Assembly (NCBI GenBank): GCA_029204225.1
Contig: CM055093.1
Coordinates: forward strand, 25,870,274-25,934,273
Origin: Diphasiastrum complanatum
Lineage: Eukaryota; Streptophyta; Lycopodiopsida; Lycopodiales; Lycopodiaceae
Direction: 5' to 3'
Length of the DNA: 64,000 nt
The notes below the pieces were generated by a model. That model saw only the letters and a list, made by a program, of their open reading frames with translations. It made no database searches and had not been told where the DNA came from. A program made the translations under genes and the position numbers. Below are positions 32,954 to 44,559 of this stretch, one piece after another. Position 1 is the first letter of the stretch; each line of letters starts with the position of its first letter.

Positions 32954-33687
32954 TGTTGATTGCACACGTGTGGGCTGTCCACAACATGTACTTGTGATCT
33001 CCTAAGGTGTGTAGATGCACCAAGATCAAGAGTAGATTGAGATTCATGATCTATCTTTGATTCTATGGCAGAAACACACTACTACATGCATTCAATCACT
33101 TCCAACTCTCACTCACATGTGTGGGAAGTGTTCCAAAAATAATCTAAGTAAAAACAAGCTGCTCTCCTCAGGTAGAGAGAGAAAATCATCATGAGCTCTC
33201 GAGTAGAGAGAGAAAGCTAGAAAACCAATTACTCACAAAATCCACTCAATCTCAAAATCAATTAGATCCAAATGAGAAGTACAATGATACTAGTAGATCC
33301 ACGAGCTACCACTATGCCTAACTATGATTGGACCACACTTTTGCCACCTCTTAGTCCTCTTGGACCATTAATCCATTCACCTCTAAATTCTATTGGACCA
33401 TTTTCAAGCAAACCTCAAATTCTATTGGACCCCTCAAGGTTACACATCTAAATCCTATTGGACCTCTTAAATTTCATCAAACAAAAGTATTACACTTGTC
33501 TACAGTGTAATTGACAAGAGTTTAGCCTCTTACTCTATTTTGGCTAACTAGTGGCATTACAAGTGGAAATGGGTAATTTGCCATCTATGCCAAATTTGGT
33601 CCTATCAACATCCTACACCTAGATGCTGGATATAAAAAACATAAGACCCCTATTTCTAACATAGATAATCTTTTTCAATTCTTCACA
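32954..33687 (-). repeat. copia 5' LTR, minus orientation
   Basis: 734 bases, starting TGTTGATTGCACACGTGTG and ending CAATTCTTCACA on the plus strand. It is homologous to 16177-16912, whose target duplication fixes these ends. CTCTA of the gypsy LTR fragment follows. Confidence 0.88.
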
Positions 33688-33878
33688 CTCTAACATGCAT
33701 ACACTGTCTCATACCTTGTCTAAACTCCATTTAGCGTGTTCGGGCCTCAAAAGGATATTAGTTACTTTCGGATCAAGTCCAGTATGATGTGGCATAACTA
33801 ACAGCTTGTTTCACTGGAGTACCGTGTATCCAAGACTAGGAGTATACTGTATCCTATGTACTGGACATGGACATAACA
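33688..33878 (-). repeat. start of a gypsy 3' LTR, interrupted by copia
   Basis: Ends CATAACA on the plus strand, so the minus strand starts TGTTATG, directly after a purine-rich tract (GTTTAAGGAGGGAATAA, complement of 33879-33895). That is the expected polypurine tract plus LTR start for the chromovirus to the right. The copia LTR begins after 191 bases. Confidence 0.7.
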
Positions 33879-33913
33879 TTATTCCCTCCTTAAACTGTTT
33901 CTATCCTTAGAAA

Positions 33914-36165
33914 CTAAAATTCGAGAAATTTTTTCTTTATGCTATCAACTCTCTCCCATGAATCATCATCCTCAGTATGACCCTTCCACCAAATTAAGCA
34001 CTCGGAATTAGAACGATTTCTCAAATGTTTATCTCTGGTTCTGAGCACTTTCTCAGGTTCCAAAGGTACAATAAGCGAAAAATCTTCCCAATGGGATAAA
34101 TTCTCATCCAATCCAACTGTATCACCATCTTGTAAACTTAGTTTCAAACGACTTACATGAAATACTGGGTGTGTAGTCAATTTTCCTTGAAGATCGAGTT
34201 CATATGCCAAAGAACCAATTCTACGTACAATCCTGAAAGGTCCACAATAATGGGTAGACAGCTTATAACACTTCCATGTACGTAACGTCTTAGAATCTTT
34301 TGGAATCCTAAGATATACCCAGTCATCAACTTTAAAAACTCTCGAAGATCTCTTAAGGTCAGTATAGTGTTTAGCTCTATCCGAAGCACTTCGGATACTA
34401 TCCTTAGCCACTTGCAACATTTCTTGCATATCATGCAAAAAATCAGCAACCTTTTGGATCTTCGTAGACTTCATCTCAACATTTACTGAAGATCTAGTCT
34501 GAAAACCGTACATAAGCATAAAAGGACTGTAACTTGTAGCAGAATGTAATTTTCTACTATTATATGCAAACTCAATCAGTGGGAGATAATTTTCCCAATG
34601 AGATTGTCTGTGAGAGACATACTCCATAGTTTGATTAGTCCTTTCCTTCTGACCATCTGATTCAGGATGATCAGAAGAACTTAAACTCAAATAAGTTTCC
34701 AGTCTATGGAATACTGCTGACCAAAAGTGACCTGTGAACTTAGGATCTCTATCACTAAGAATATCACTTGGCAGACCATACAACCAAAATAATCTCTCAA
34801 CAAAGATCTAGGCTAAATCAGAAGCCTTTATAGTTGACTTGATTAGTATGAATGCAGCTAACTTAGTTAACCGATCCACTACAACCCAAATAGAATCATT
34901 TTGTCGTGGGTCTTTGGAAGTCCAACTACAAAATCCATAGATATGCTTTCCCATTTTTTATCTAGGATATCTAATGGATGCAACAAACCACCAGCCTTAT
35001 GGTGTTCAGCCTTTTCTAGTTGACAGGGCTTGTATCTAACAACATATGGCTTGAGCTTTGGCCAATAAAATTTTCTCTTAACCAAGTCCAGAGTCATGTG
35101 TATACCGGGATGTCCTGCACAGGGTATGTCATGACATTCAAACAAAATCTTCCGTTTGAGCTCATCATCACCAGGTACGCAAACTTTTCCATTCCGAAAT
35201 AGTAAGCCATCTCGAATGGTGAACCCTTCCACAATCTTCTTATCTTTCTTAGTTAGTTGAGTCCCTTGTGTTACTGACTCAAAACTGTCCACATTTCTTC
35301 CGGTTTGAACAATGTTCCAAATGTGACAAAATGAGAATCTGATTCATATTTTCCTCTCAACTAAAGATATATATATCCGTATAAATCTGGGTGAATGACA
35401 ACTCGTTCAGTTCACTGATCCGACTAAGAGCATCTGCGACTTGATTAGAGATGTCTTTTATGTAACGGATTTTATGATCGAATTCTTGCATAAATTCAGC
35501 CCGTCGAGCTTTACTCCCCCGAAGATCATGTTGATTACAAAAATACTTAAGAGGATGGTGATCCGTATACACTAAAAACTTACTACCACACAAGTAGTGT
35601 CTCCAGGTTTTAAGTGCATGGATTACAGCAAACAATTCCTTTTCCTGCGTAGTATAACGCAACTGAGGACTAGTGAATTATTTTTCCTCTTAGATGCTAG
35701 TGGCCTATCCATTTGTAATAGAACTGCTCCAACTGCAACATCACTTGCGTCCGTTCTCACGATGTAAGGTAAATCTAGATTTGCAATTTGTAACACGGGA
35801 GCTGAAACAATCATTGTTTTAAGGTTCTCAAGACATTGATACAATTCTTCATTCCAAACAACAGGTGGACTAGGTTGATTTCTCTTTTTCTTTTTATTAA
35901 CGATTCATTTTGTTAGATTAGTAAGCGGTGTTGCTAACTTAGCATAATCCTCAATAAATCTCTTGAAGAAAAGTGTAAAACCTAAAAAAGACTTACTTGC
36001 CTCATAGTTCCTGGAATTGGCCACTCATTCACAATCTTGATTTTATCCTCGTCAATCTTGATCCCATTTATTGTGATCTTATGACCAAGATAAAGCAACT
36101 CTTGCTTAAAAAATTCACACTTGGACTCTTTAGCGTAGAGTAACTCCCGACGAACTTTTTGTCTA
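33914..36165 (-). pseudogene. Ty3/gypsy chromovirus pol: RT end, RNase H, integrase, chromodomain
   Basis: In minus-strand order: RT thumb (AKESKCEFFKQELLYLGHKI); RT/RNase H link (APVLQIANLDLPYIVRTDAS); RNase H (YTTQEKELFAVIHALKTWRH, LVYTDHHPLKYF, ISNQVADALSR); integrase zinc-finger region (AGHPGIHMTLDLVKRKFYWP, with the CxxC pair degraded); integrase core ([43 protein letters not shown]); and a C-terminal chromodomain (CLIWWKGHTEDDDSWERVDS) ending LEF. Breaks occur near 35640, 34880-34783 and elsewhere. The RT palm and protease are missing. Chromodomains steer chromovirus insertion toward heterochromatin. Confidence 0.88.
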
Positions 36166-36311
36166 GTTTCTTGTAATATCCATGAAATTGACTAAAAATA
36201 GTGATTTGACTATACTGGAGTCAACTTTAGTCAGTTTTTGGTCAACTGTACTTCACTATGAGTTTATCCGATATTAATTAAATTTAGTAATTTTCAGGAT
36301 AGATATATCGA

Positions 36312-37038
36312 GGTGGCCGAAGGAACTTCAAATCAAGCTACAAATCCAGGTGCGTCATCTTATATGGTGATTTGTTAGCAGTTGAGTATGGCACTCAATG
36401 ATATGAATAACCGTAATCAGATGAGAGATCAACAAATGGAGGTTTTGTTGAATCAAGTCAAATTGATGTCTTCACCCAATCTTGGTTTTCAACCAAGGGT
36501 TTATGCGGACGAGAAAAAGAAGAAGAAACTTGAGGTCATCGAGGACTGGCTGGCCAAGTGGAGTAGTTACTTCAATCTGCACGATGTTCCTGATGAGAAG
36601 AAAATTAAAAGTGTCATGTTGTTTTTACACGGCAAAGTGTCATCATGGTGGCAAGATTTACTGGTGAAGCCAACTACTTGGGAGACGTTTGCGGAAGTTT
36701 TCAAGAAAGCTTTTGTAGTTGCTAATGACATGGACTACTACGTGAAGTTCGTGAATTGCAAGATGGGTACAAAGAGTTTAGACTCTTATATCCAAGAATT
36801 CATGGACCTATGGAATATGGTTCCATTATTCGATGCGAAGTTGGTACTTTGGCAATTTGTCCTAGGTTTGCCAGCCGACTATCATAACAAATGCAGGCAA
36901 AATGTGCTTCAAAACCTTGAGGATTTTGTTCAAATTCGACACTTGGGACTAAAGATGGACGAGTCAAGGTCAAGATCAACTCGTGCACTGTGGATTTTGT
37001 CAAAGAAAGAGAGTACGCATATAAAGGAAGATATTTGA
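36312..37038 (+). pseudogene. gypsy gag, inverted relative to its pol
   Basis: From AEGTSNQATNPGASS, with one stop before QLSMALND, the frame runs through WLAKWSSYFNLHDVPDEKKI, FLHGKVSSWWQDLLV, SLDSYIQEFMDLWNMVPLFD and VLGLPADYHNKCRQ. This is a typical Retrotrans_gag domain (capsid). It stops at 37036-37038. The pol fragment on the other strand begins ~150 bases to the left (36165). The intervening 36166-36311 is leader-like DNA, also present at 18900-19040. Confidence 0.85.
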
Positions 37039-37225
37039 CATATGCGATTTCCCACTAGGTACGCGGGGTCTATAAGATGGGAATTCATCACAGACAGCAT
37101 ATTATCCAATTTAAAGTCTCACAATTGGCACAAGATGATATAGGTATATGTATTTGATGTGTTCAATTAGTGACACATATAATCAAAATTAATTGCATGA
37201 AATATCATGACGATTATATTTCGGC

Positions 37226-38940
37226 CTATTTATTTTGACAACATGTATTTCCGATAGCATTGAAAGGGTGTTTCACCAAAGATATACAAAACATTATCTC
37301 AAAATTGTCGACCTTTACAAGGTATTGCTCGTGAGTCTTAACGTCATTCAAATGAGCACATTTCACATGCATATATATATAATTGATGCATTTGTATTTT
37401 TGTATGCGACAAATATGCAGATGGATATCTTCAAAAGACATAAATACAGAAGATATAGGATGCATGCATCTCAGAGCTATTGAGATTGTTTGTGCTTTTG
37501 AGAGATGCCTTCCTCCATCATTCATGGACATCCAAATTCACCTTGCTGATGAGGTGGAGCTAGCAGGCCCTGTGATTGCAAGGTGGATGTTTTTTTAGAG
37601 CACTTTATGAAAATCCTAAAAGATTTTATTTGCTAAAATGTGCGTGTATAGCAGAAGGTTGGATGGCACAAAAGTCTTTGTTTTACATTACAGAGTACTT
37701 GACACAATTAAATCCAGGGCTCCAAGACTATGGCATGATAGTGATGAGGAGAGCAACAAACAAGAGGGCATTCCACAAGGAAAAGAAACGCGAGTAGAAA
37801 ACAAATATCAGATTCGGAGTGGGATCTTGCGCACGACAGTAGTTGGCATGTTTGTCTCTAAACTCAAACTCATCATTTATTATTTATATAATAATTGCTT
37901 TGACATTGTAACAAATTTTACTCAAAGATACGTTGTTTGATATATGTAATTTTTAATATGGCAGTATAGGCGGCATACCACTCTTTGGTCTAGTGGACAA
38001 CACTTTCGCATTGAATGCATCGACAAAAAAAGAACGACATTTGATTTTGAGGTGATGACAAGGTTTCATCAAGCCAACTGCAGTAGTGCAAGGTATACCA
38101 ATTTGGTTGAAAGTGACCTTGACTATGTTGGAACCATACAAGATATATTGGAAGTCAACTATAGTTCTTTCAAGATCTTTTTGTTTGATATTAAATGGTT
38201 TCAAATTACATGTCAAGGGCCACATGCAACTGCACGATTGGACTCAAATGGACTATATGCACTTAATTGATCCTTTCCTCTTCCAATGAGACATTGGTCT
38301 TACCAATTCATTGTGAATAGGTAACAATCGCTGGTACTTTTAATTATAAATCAATTGTTGAGCACACTAGATTCATTCTCCAACTCACTTGTATAGTCTG
38401 TATGTACACAAATAGCCCTTTATCCTGATCCATTGAATATGAGGTGGCAATTTGTCATGCAAACAAAGACAAGGAAAAAGAATATTTTCCAAAATACCAA
38501 GCTCAAGGATGCGACAAGATGCAATCATGACGAAGAAGACAAAAGAGACCACGATATGGAAAATCATGCAAAAGAGAATCTACCTAATGAAGAGGACAAA
38601 ACAATTGGTTATCTCGTGGAGCCAAATGAGCATGATGATTGCGATGTCACTGACAACGACGTAAGAGCCTAAACTCAAATCAATGACAACATTGACGATG
38701 ATACTTCTAATCTCCCAACAAGAATAGACCATCTATTTGAAATCCGTAAAAGAATCACACTACTAGATGAGTGTAAAAGTGATGCAAATGATCAAGAAGA
38801 TGAACTACGGGCACCTATGTCCATTCCAGGATGTATGCGTAGGCTTGAAGTACATTTAGAACTTGACTTAGATTAATGACGAGATATCAATGATGATGTA
38901 AATGAGGAATTGTCTACAGATGAGATTGATTGAATTGTAT
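37226..38940 (+). pseudogene. CACTA (En/Spm) TNP2-type transposase remnant
   Basis: The DUF4218-like part reads FERCLPPSFMDIQIHLADEV, then ELAGPVIARWMFF at 37470-37598. After a frameshift CIAEGWMAQKSLFYITEYLT follows at 37640-37720. The DUF4216-like part at about 37960-38320 is open for ~100 codons: FRIECIDKKRTTFDFEVMTR, YVGTIQDILEVNYSSFKIFL, DSNGLYALN. An AG|GTAACA donor at 38321 and an acceptor near 38405 (ACAAATAG) lead to ALYPDPLNMRWQFVMQTKTR, matching the W-x-V...K-x-R block after DUF4216. An acidic tail continues to about 38877. The N-terminal catalytic Transposase_21 region is absent. Domain names rest on motif memory. Confidence 0.7.
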
Positions 38941-39271
38941 TAAAAAATATATTCAATTGTTGCTAATAGAGATCTATTGTGTTTATATCTGAACATTTCA
39001 TACAATACTTTACACTTCTCTTCTTCTTTATTCTATTGAAATAGTTGTAATTAGATTAATTTCATTGTAATTACTCATAAAAAATATAGCTTCCTTTTCT
39101 TGCATGCCAATGCATTTTTGGAGTGACATTAATTTCAACAACTATATATGGTATATATTAATTAGTAACTACAGACAATATTCCAAAAGATATATCTGAA
39201 GTTTGACATCAATGTGGACAAGAGGCTCATGATCACATGGTTGCATGAGTGAAGATTCAAGAATGAAGAAG
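38941..39271. other. sequence shared with 45210-45390, no gene
   Basis: 39005-39170 matches 45205-45355 (TTCTTTATTCTATT, AGCTTCCTTTTCTTGCATGC, GGTATATATTAATTA). It is probably 3' flanking DNA of the CACTA gene. No ORF is recognised. Confidence 0.5.
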
Positions 39272-39905
39272 ATGTAGAAATTAGATACCGTATAGACTAG
39301 TGGCAGGCGGCTGGTGACGTAAAGCCCAGATTTAACTTGAATCGTAAATTTAACGGGCGGCTTTCGCATGGGAGACAATAAAGTTTTGTTTTTGTTATAT
39401 ATGTATAATTATTATTAATAGGTGTTCCACATGTGCAATTTTGGAAGTATATGATATTGCTAGTGCATTTGTACTCTTTATTGGTAGTGGTAAAAAAGTT
39501 TCAAACAAACCTTATGCATAAGGGAATCTTTGTGATGATTATGCCCATTTTTTGACCTTTTTAAAAGCAGAAAATGTCATGGGCTTTTTAAAAACAATTA
39601 AAAAAAAAAAATCGCTCATCAATTTGCATCAGCCTGCCATGTGGCAGTTTTTGACTGGTTCAAAAAAAGTCAGATTGCAGATCATGGTTTATTAATGGCA
39701 TGTGGAAAAGTCAAAGAATCCATTATGCAATGGAATGGGCTGAGCACTGGCCATTCTGCCCTGTTCAGCTTTCCAAAAAAATTTAGGCTCGGCACCTCTG
39801 GGCCTCGCTTAAAAGAATTATGGAAAGCTTTACCGTGCATAATGGCCTGTGCCCCGTCCATTCCATAGTACAAAACCGGCAAGGTTTCCATGAAATTCAT
39901 AAAAG
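39272..39905 (+). repeat. orphan copy of the GST 3' UTR, with ~340-bp insertion
   Basis: 39274-39528 matches 22204-22437, including GATACCGTATAGACT, GGGCGGCT and an AATAAA at 39377. The copy begins just after where the GST stop codon would lie, and no GST coding sequence precedes it. At about 39529-39870 an extra ~340 bases interrupt it. This insert starts AGGGAATC, has A-rich and GGAATGG/CCATTCC inverted parts, and ends TCCATAGTA. The UTR match then resumes (GGCAAGGTTT). Confidence 0.7.
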
Positions 39906-39957
39906 GGTATAAAAAGACTGTAAAACTTTAAAATTATAACTATAACTAGCTGATTTT

Positions 39958-40139
39958 TTTTTTTTGATACAAAGTTAGTGGGTTATACACAATATATACA
40001 ACCTAGCCACGCCATCTGGGCAATGCCAAGAGTGGAGCAAGTTCCTTACGGTGTTACTACGCAGCGGCTGGGATTTGAGCCTGCGACATGCTGGTCGTAG
40101 TCAACCACTCTACCCAAGCACTGCACTGTGATGGACAAG
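39958..40139 (-). mobile_element. tRNA-derived SINE with target-site duplication
   Basis: The minus strand begins near 40139. It shows an A-box-like GGGTAGAGTGGTTGACT (40114-40098) and a B-box-like GGCTCAAATCCCAG, as in tRNA-derived SINEs. The 3' end is TTTGTATC plus an A tail (T run at 39953-39965 on the plus strand). TAGCTGATTTT at 39947-39957 and TAGTTGATTTT at 40140-40150 form an 11-bp target duplication with one mismatch. Length ~180 bases. The Pol III boxes are part of the transcription unit. No coding capacity is expected. Confidence 0.75.
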
Positions 40140-40150
40140 TAGTTGATTTT

Positions 40151-41140
40151 GAGCCGTTTACAAACTTATAAATCGGAAAAATTTGAATTCCAACAATTGC
40201 CCTGTTGTATTTGTCGATTTTCTACCAACACTGGGGCTCAAACTCCCAAAAGTTCAAACTATAAAATCTGATTTCTCCATTTTATTTTTTTGATACATTA
40301 TTACTAGCAACCTAAGATTTACTAGTTTTCACATAATGCAACCTATCTACTGCCTCTGAATTAATAACTATTTGTCAACAAGATGAGCAAAGTGATAACA
40401 ATACATTGTATTTGAGCCCTTGTCAATAAATTGGTATCAATTGGGTCAAAATTGTGGAAATTGAAACTGGTGATGAATCTTCACGGTAGCTTATTAGACT
40501 CATACTAAACATCAAGGATGAAATCAACATATGATATTTCCAGGCAAATGAATTATTTTTGCAAGAGTGGTCATGACACCAACACATTCAAGTAGTAGAG
40601 AAAGTGCTCAAGGTCCTTGCACTTATCACATCTTCAAGTAAGAGATCTACCTTGAAGGTAAAAGGCCTCCTTGTACTATCATGAAAATATCTAGCAAGCA
40701 GTAACAATTCCACGTAGCCATCTTTGCTACATCATAACATACTACTAAGAAATCAATGCAAGCACCATTGTTATAGTGGTCAATACAAAATAAAATCAAT
40801 AGATGATTCAACATAAGATCGACATATTTTTGAGTTTAGAATTAAAACATATTATAGCTTTGTGATAATATACATCAAACCTATGCGCTGCATGCTACAA
40901 GGCGCACAAAACTCCGAAGAACAAATCAAGAAGAACTTGTAATTTTGGTACAAACACAAAAATGGGTTAATCTTGAAGATGGTTAATCTTGGTCTTGGAA
41001 ATGTACACAATAGATCTATAGAATAAATAGATATATTTGGATCACTATGTCTTTTGCATTCTAGTGCGATTAAGTGCTCTTTTGAGTAAATGTATAAAAA
41101 TTACTATGTGGTATGAGTGCTCATAATCTTTACAAGGGCC
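40151..41140. other. AT-rich DNA, no gene recognised
   Basis: No long open frame, no repeat shared with the rest of the window, and no transposon end was found by eye. Confidence 0.5.
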
Positions 41141-41145
41141 ATGCG

Positions 41146-41178
<33 letters not shown>

Positions 41179-41199
41179 GTGTGTGCATGTATGCACATG
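41141..41199. repeat. (GC)n(AC)n alternating purine-pyrimidine tract
   Basis: 59 bases alternate perfectly between purine and pyrimidine: a CG run, a long CA run, then GTGTGCATGTATGCACATG. Such tracts are classic Z-DNA formers. It lies ~115 bases left of the segmental-duplication boundary at 41313. Confidence 0.95.
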
Positions 41200-43550
41200 G
41201 GAGGAAAGAGAAAAAATAATAATCCTCTATGAGAATCCATGTCACAAAAGAACATTACTTAGCTACATTAAGTTGACTCTTTGTAGTAGCAATGTGTTAC
41301 GTCAAAACTCTATGATACCTCCTTCAGAAAATCCTACTCCCTACCTATCTACTATGAAACTCTTTTCGTTGAAACTATGTGATACCTTATTTAAAAAATG
41401 TGACTCCTTATCTGGAAGAAATGATATGACTAACGAAAAAGGTGACTCCATATCTACTACTCATGTGATAATCCCTGCCTAATCCCATGCTAAACAAGAA
41501 CAATGTGACGGTATTTGTGCTTCGAATTATCACACATAATCTCACCATTCACAAACAAGTATTGCGCATATATATATATAAGCATTACAAATGGGAGATG
41601 CAATTTGCAACAAAGTATGGAGTTTTTAATGTAAGGTCATGCATAGAATGCATGAGCCCTTCTCTTTTTAAGCTTTTGCTTTTTGGGCCTTGTCGATCAT
41701 GCATTGTTTGCATGCACCCTTTTTGAGAATTTTTGAATGGCAAATAATGCATGCTAGTTGGGCCCTCAACAAAGGTTCCAGCCTTGAAAGTTTAGACAAT
41801 CACCAAAAAATATCCTTCAACGTTGACTTTTTTCTAAACTCCATTGATCAACCTCAACACATAGTATTAATGCCTTTGCAAGGCAAGACCAAAGATTAAC
41901 AGAAGTCCTTTAGGTGAGGTAAAGCCCTATTGTTTCTTTATGCCCATAGATGGACAGGTGATCTCAAAGGCATAAAGCACTCTCGTGGCAAGGCTTTACC
42001 TTATACTTACCAAGGCTTAAATCATGTGAACTTGTAAATTAATCATTTGCTTGTGCTTGTATCTTCTGCCTCAAGGGAAAATTATATGCACTTATCCATC
42101 AAAACTGAAAATTTATCTAAAGAAACACGCATCAATCACATAAACGTAATATCTGGTAAGGATTAGAAACTTCAGCAACAATGGTGTTTTCCTGAAGAGA
42201 AAAAGAAATGTCGCAAAACATCCTACTCTTCTAGGAGCAACTAGAAGCAGAAACCCAGCTCGAATCTTGAAGAAACCCACATATCATCCCTACCCCAATA
42301 TTCAGATTTGTTGAATTCTATGGATATCTGAAGACTTGATGCTTATGTGATATTGATAAGCAAACTCAAATTTGATGAGATGCGCATGAATGCATGCAAA
42401 TTTTAGATGTTTTGAACTTGAATCTACACCAACATACAAAATTTGAAAGCATCGGCATCGGATCGCTAACTTGCTTGCCAGAATTCCTAGTTCTCAATTC
42501 TCTACTAAACTCTTGCTTGCTCTCATATATCATCTGGAGTCTAATCGCCGTCCCAAGGTATAGAGCTAATAAAGGCCCTTTCCAAAGCTAAAAATCAAAA
42601 AAAAATTATGTGCTGAAAAATAAAGCACCATTCATGCATAGTAAAGCACCACATTCTCATGTCTTTGCTTTTTGGCCTTATGTATGTGCATTGTTTGCAT
42701 GAGTTCATAAGAACTTTTTAATGGGAACAGATGCATGTTAGTTTAGCCCTCAACCAAGGTTGAGGCCTTGAAAGTTTAGGCTGTCACCATAGAGTATCCT
42801 TTAATGTTGACTTTTTTCCAGAGTCCGTCGATTGACCTCACCACATATTATTGCCTTTGCGAGGCACTGCCAAAAATCTCATTCCTGAAAATAGTGTTGT
42901 AATATTTTAATAATATTTCAAAACTCCCCTAATGTCAAAACTCAAATCTCATATGAAATTTTTCTCTACCAAGGACTTTAGAAATTTTTTCACAACTTTC
43001 GTGCTCAAGTTTCTGAACAAAAATCTAGAAAAACAAAAGTTTTCCAAACCTCTCTTCTGCTCTTTTTTCTTTTTTGTGATACTGACAGAAAATATTTTCA
43101 TGGTGACTATTCATAGTAGGCTCTTTTTTCTTGACATGTTTCTCTATCTTCGAAAATGTACCTTCTAGAATATCATTCCTTGATGTGGAAATTAGTCAAA
43201 GCAGGAACCGATACTCTATACGGTAGAAAAGAAGAATACATTCAATCAAATGCTCATAGTCGCAAGAATCTTTTTGTGGCTCTTGTCCCAATTGATTGTA
43301 GTTGATGTAATATGGTATACTTGGAACATTTTAACAATGAAGCAAATATGGCTAGAGAATTGTAATAAAAAATATCATGTTCATAACTATTGTCAAAATG
43401 ATCAAGAAAAATCCCATTACTGGTGTTAGGTGGTTATGGGAGCCTTAAGATGCAACATGTATGGAATGGCTTACACATCCTCGTAACCATATCGTCTTGA
43501 GGTTAGTGGTTATTAAGTATGTGTTGCATCCCAAAGAACTTAAGTTCCAA

Positions 43551-43577
43551 CCGCCCCCCCCCCACCCCCCCCCCCCC
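43551..43577. repeat. C-tract (G-run on the minus strand)
   Basis: 27 bases with only one G and one A interrupting cytosines. The minus strand has four or more runs of three or more G and could form a G-quadruplex. Confidence 0.95.
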
Positions 43578-43775
43578 AACATCTTTGGTTCCATTGTGTT
43601 TGAACCTAGGTTACTTGGCCACCACAACTCCGTTTAAGCCCAAATCAATTTCTACTTGTAGACCTTGTCATCCTAGACTACATAGACATTGTATGGAAGG
43701 TTGTACAGATGGATTGTACGGATTGTACATGGAGGTCGTATGAAAATGAAGAATTATCACACCTCTGTTAGATGT

Positions 43776-44010
43776 TTAAAGTTGAAAGATTCTTTCTGCG
43801 ACCCTTGCCCCAATTGATTGCAGCCAATGTAATATGGTATGCTTGGAGCATTTCCAATATGAAGCAAATATGGTTAAATAATTGTAATAAAAAAGATCAT
43901 GTTCAAAACTGTATTCAAAAGGATCAAGAATAATCTCGTTACTAGGTGGATTCATGTAAGCTTTATGTGGAGCATCAACAATCAACAAATTATTGTTTGG
44001 GCTGCAAAGG
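43776..44010 (-). pseudogene. unidentified conserved ORF fragment, copy 2
   Basis: Paralogue of 4332-4580: DAPHKAYMNPPSNEIILDPF, then FEHDLFYYNYLTIFAS. A deletion shortens the C-terminal part relative to copy 1. Confidence 0.35.
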
Positions 44011-44559
44011 TCATTGTATGGCTTGAAAAAGTATGAGCTCGTGGTTTACTAGACATTATATACTCTGTCTCATTATAGAATTTTGTTTGATCCCAAACAA
44101 TATTGAAGCTATGTTATTGTTTTCCAACTCCAATGGCATCAAAAATTTGTATTTTTTACAAGAGAACTCTCTCTCGCTCTCTCAAGCATGTGTGAGTGTG
44201 TTTATGTATGCACGTTCATGCTATACAACATAGAACAATTGTCATCTTGGATTGATTTATACGAAAAATCCAAAGATCATGGGAATATTGATAGAACACG
44301 GTGACGTCGGTCACATAGGGGGCAGGCTTTTCCATCGGAATTGGAGAAGCTCCCAGATCAATGCAACATTCCTTGGCTACATGAAGCCATGAACGATGGT
44401 TGTGCGAGTGAAAAACAAATATCAAATAAGGAGTGGGATCTTGCGCACAGCTGTAGTTGGCATGTTTGTCTTTAAACTCAAATTCATCATTTATTCTTTA
44501 TATAATAATTGCTTTGGCATTGTAACACATTATTCAAAAATATGTTATTTGATATGTGT

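Larger units (their letters stand above)
28845..33687 (-). mobile_element. Ty1/copia retrotransposon, 3' truncated
   Basis: In minus-strand order: 5' LTR (33687-32954), PBS (32953-32942), gag-protease, integrase, RT and the start of RNase H, truncated at about 28845 with no 3' LTR. The gag is nearly identical to that at 17.7-18.6 kb, so both belong to one family. Several frameshifts and the lost 3' end make it defective. The 5' LTR end abuts a gypsy LTR fragment at 33688. Confidence 0.88.

Noticed and set aside
40057-40120. Possible tRNA gene, because of A- and B-box motifs
   Set aside because: There is no foldable anticodon or acceptor stem, and the A tail and target duplication identify a SINE instead.
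41117-41482. 121-codon plus-strand ORF
   Set aside because: Its N-terminal part is translated dinucleotide repeat (HTHTHT), which is low-complexity coding by chance.
41690-41899. Paired ORFs 2443-2825 and 41487-41899 as a conserved gene
   Set aside because: They are conserved only because the whole segment is duplicated. The frame is no better kept than flanking DNA and the peptide looks non-biological.
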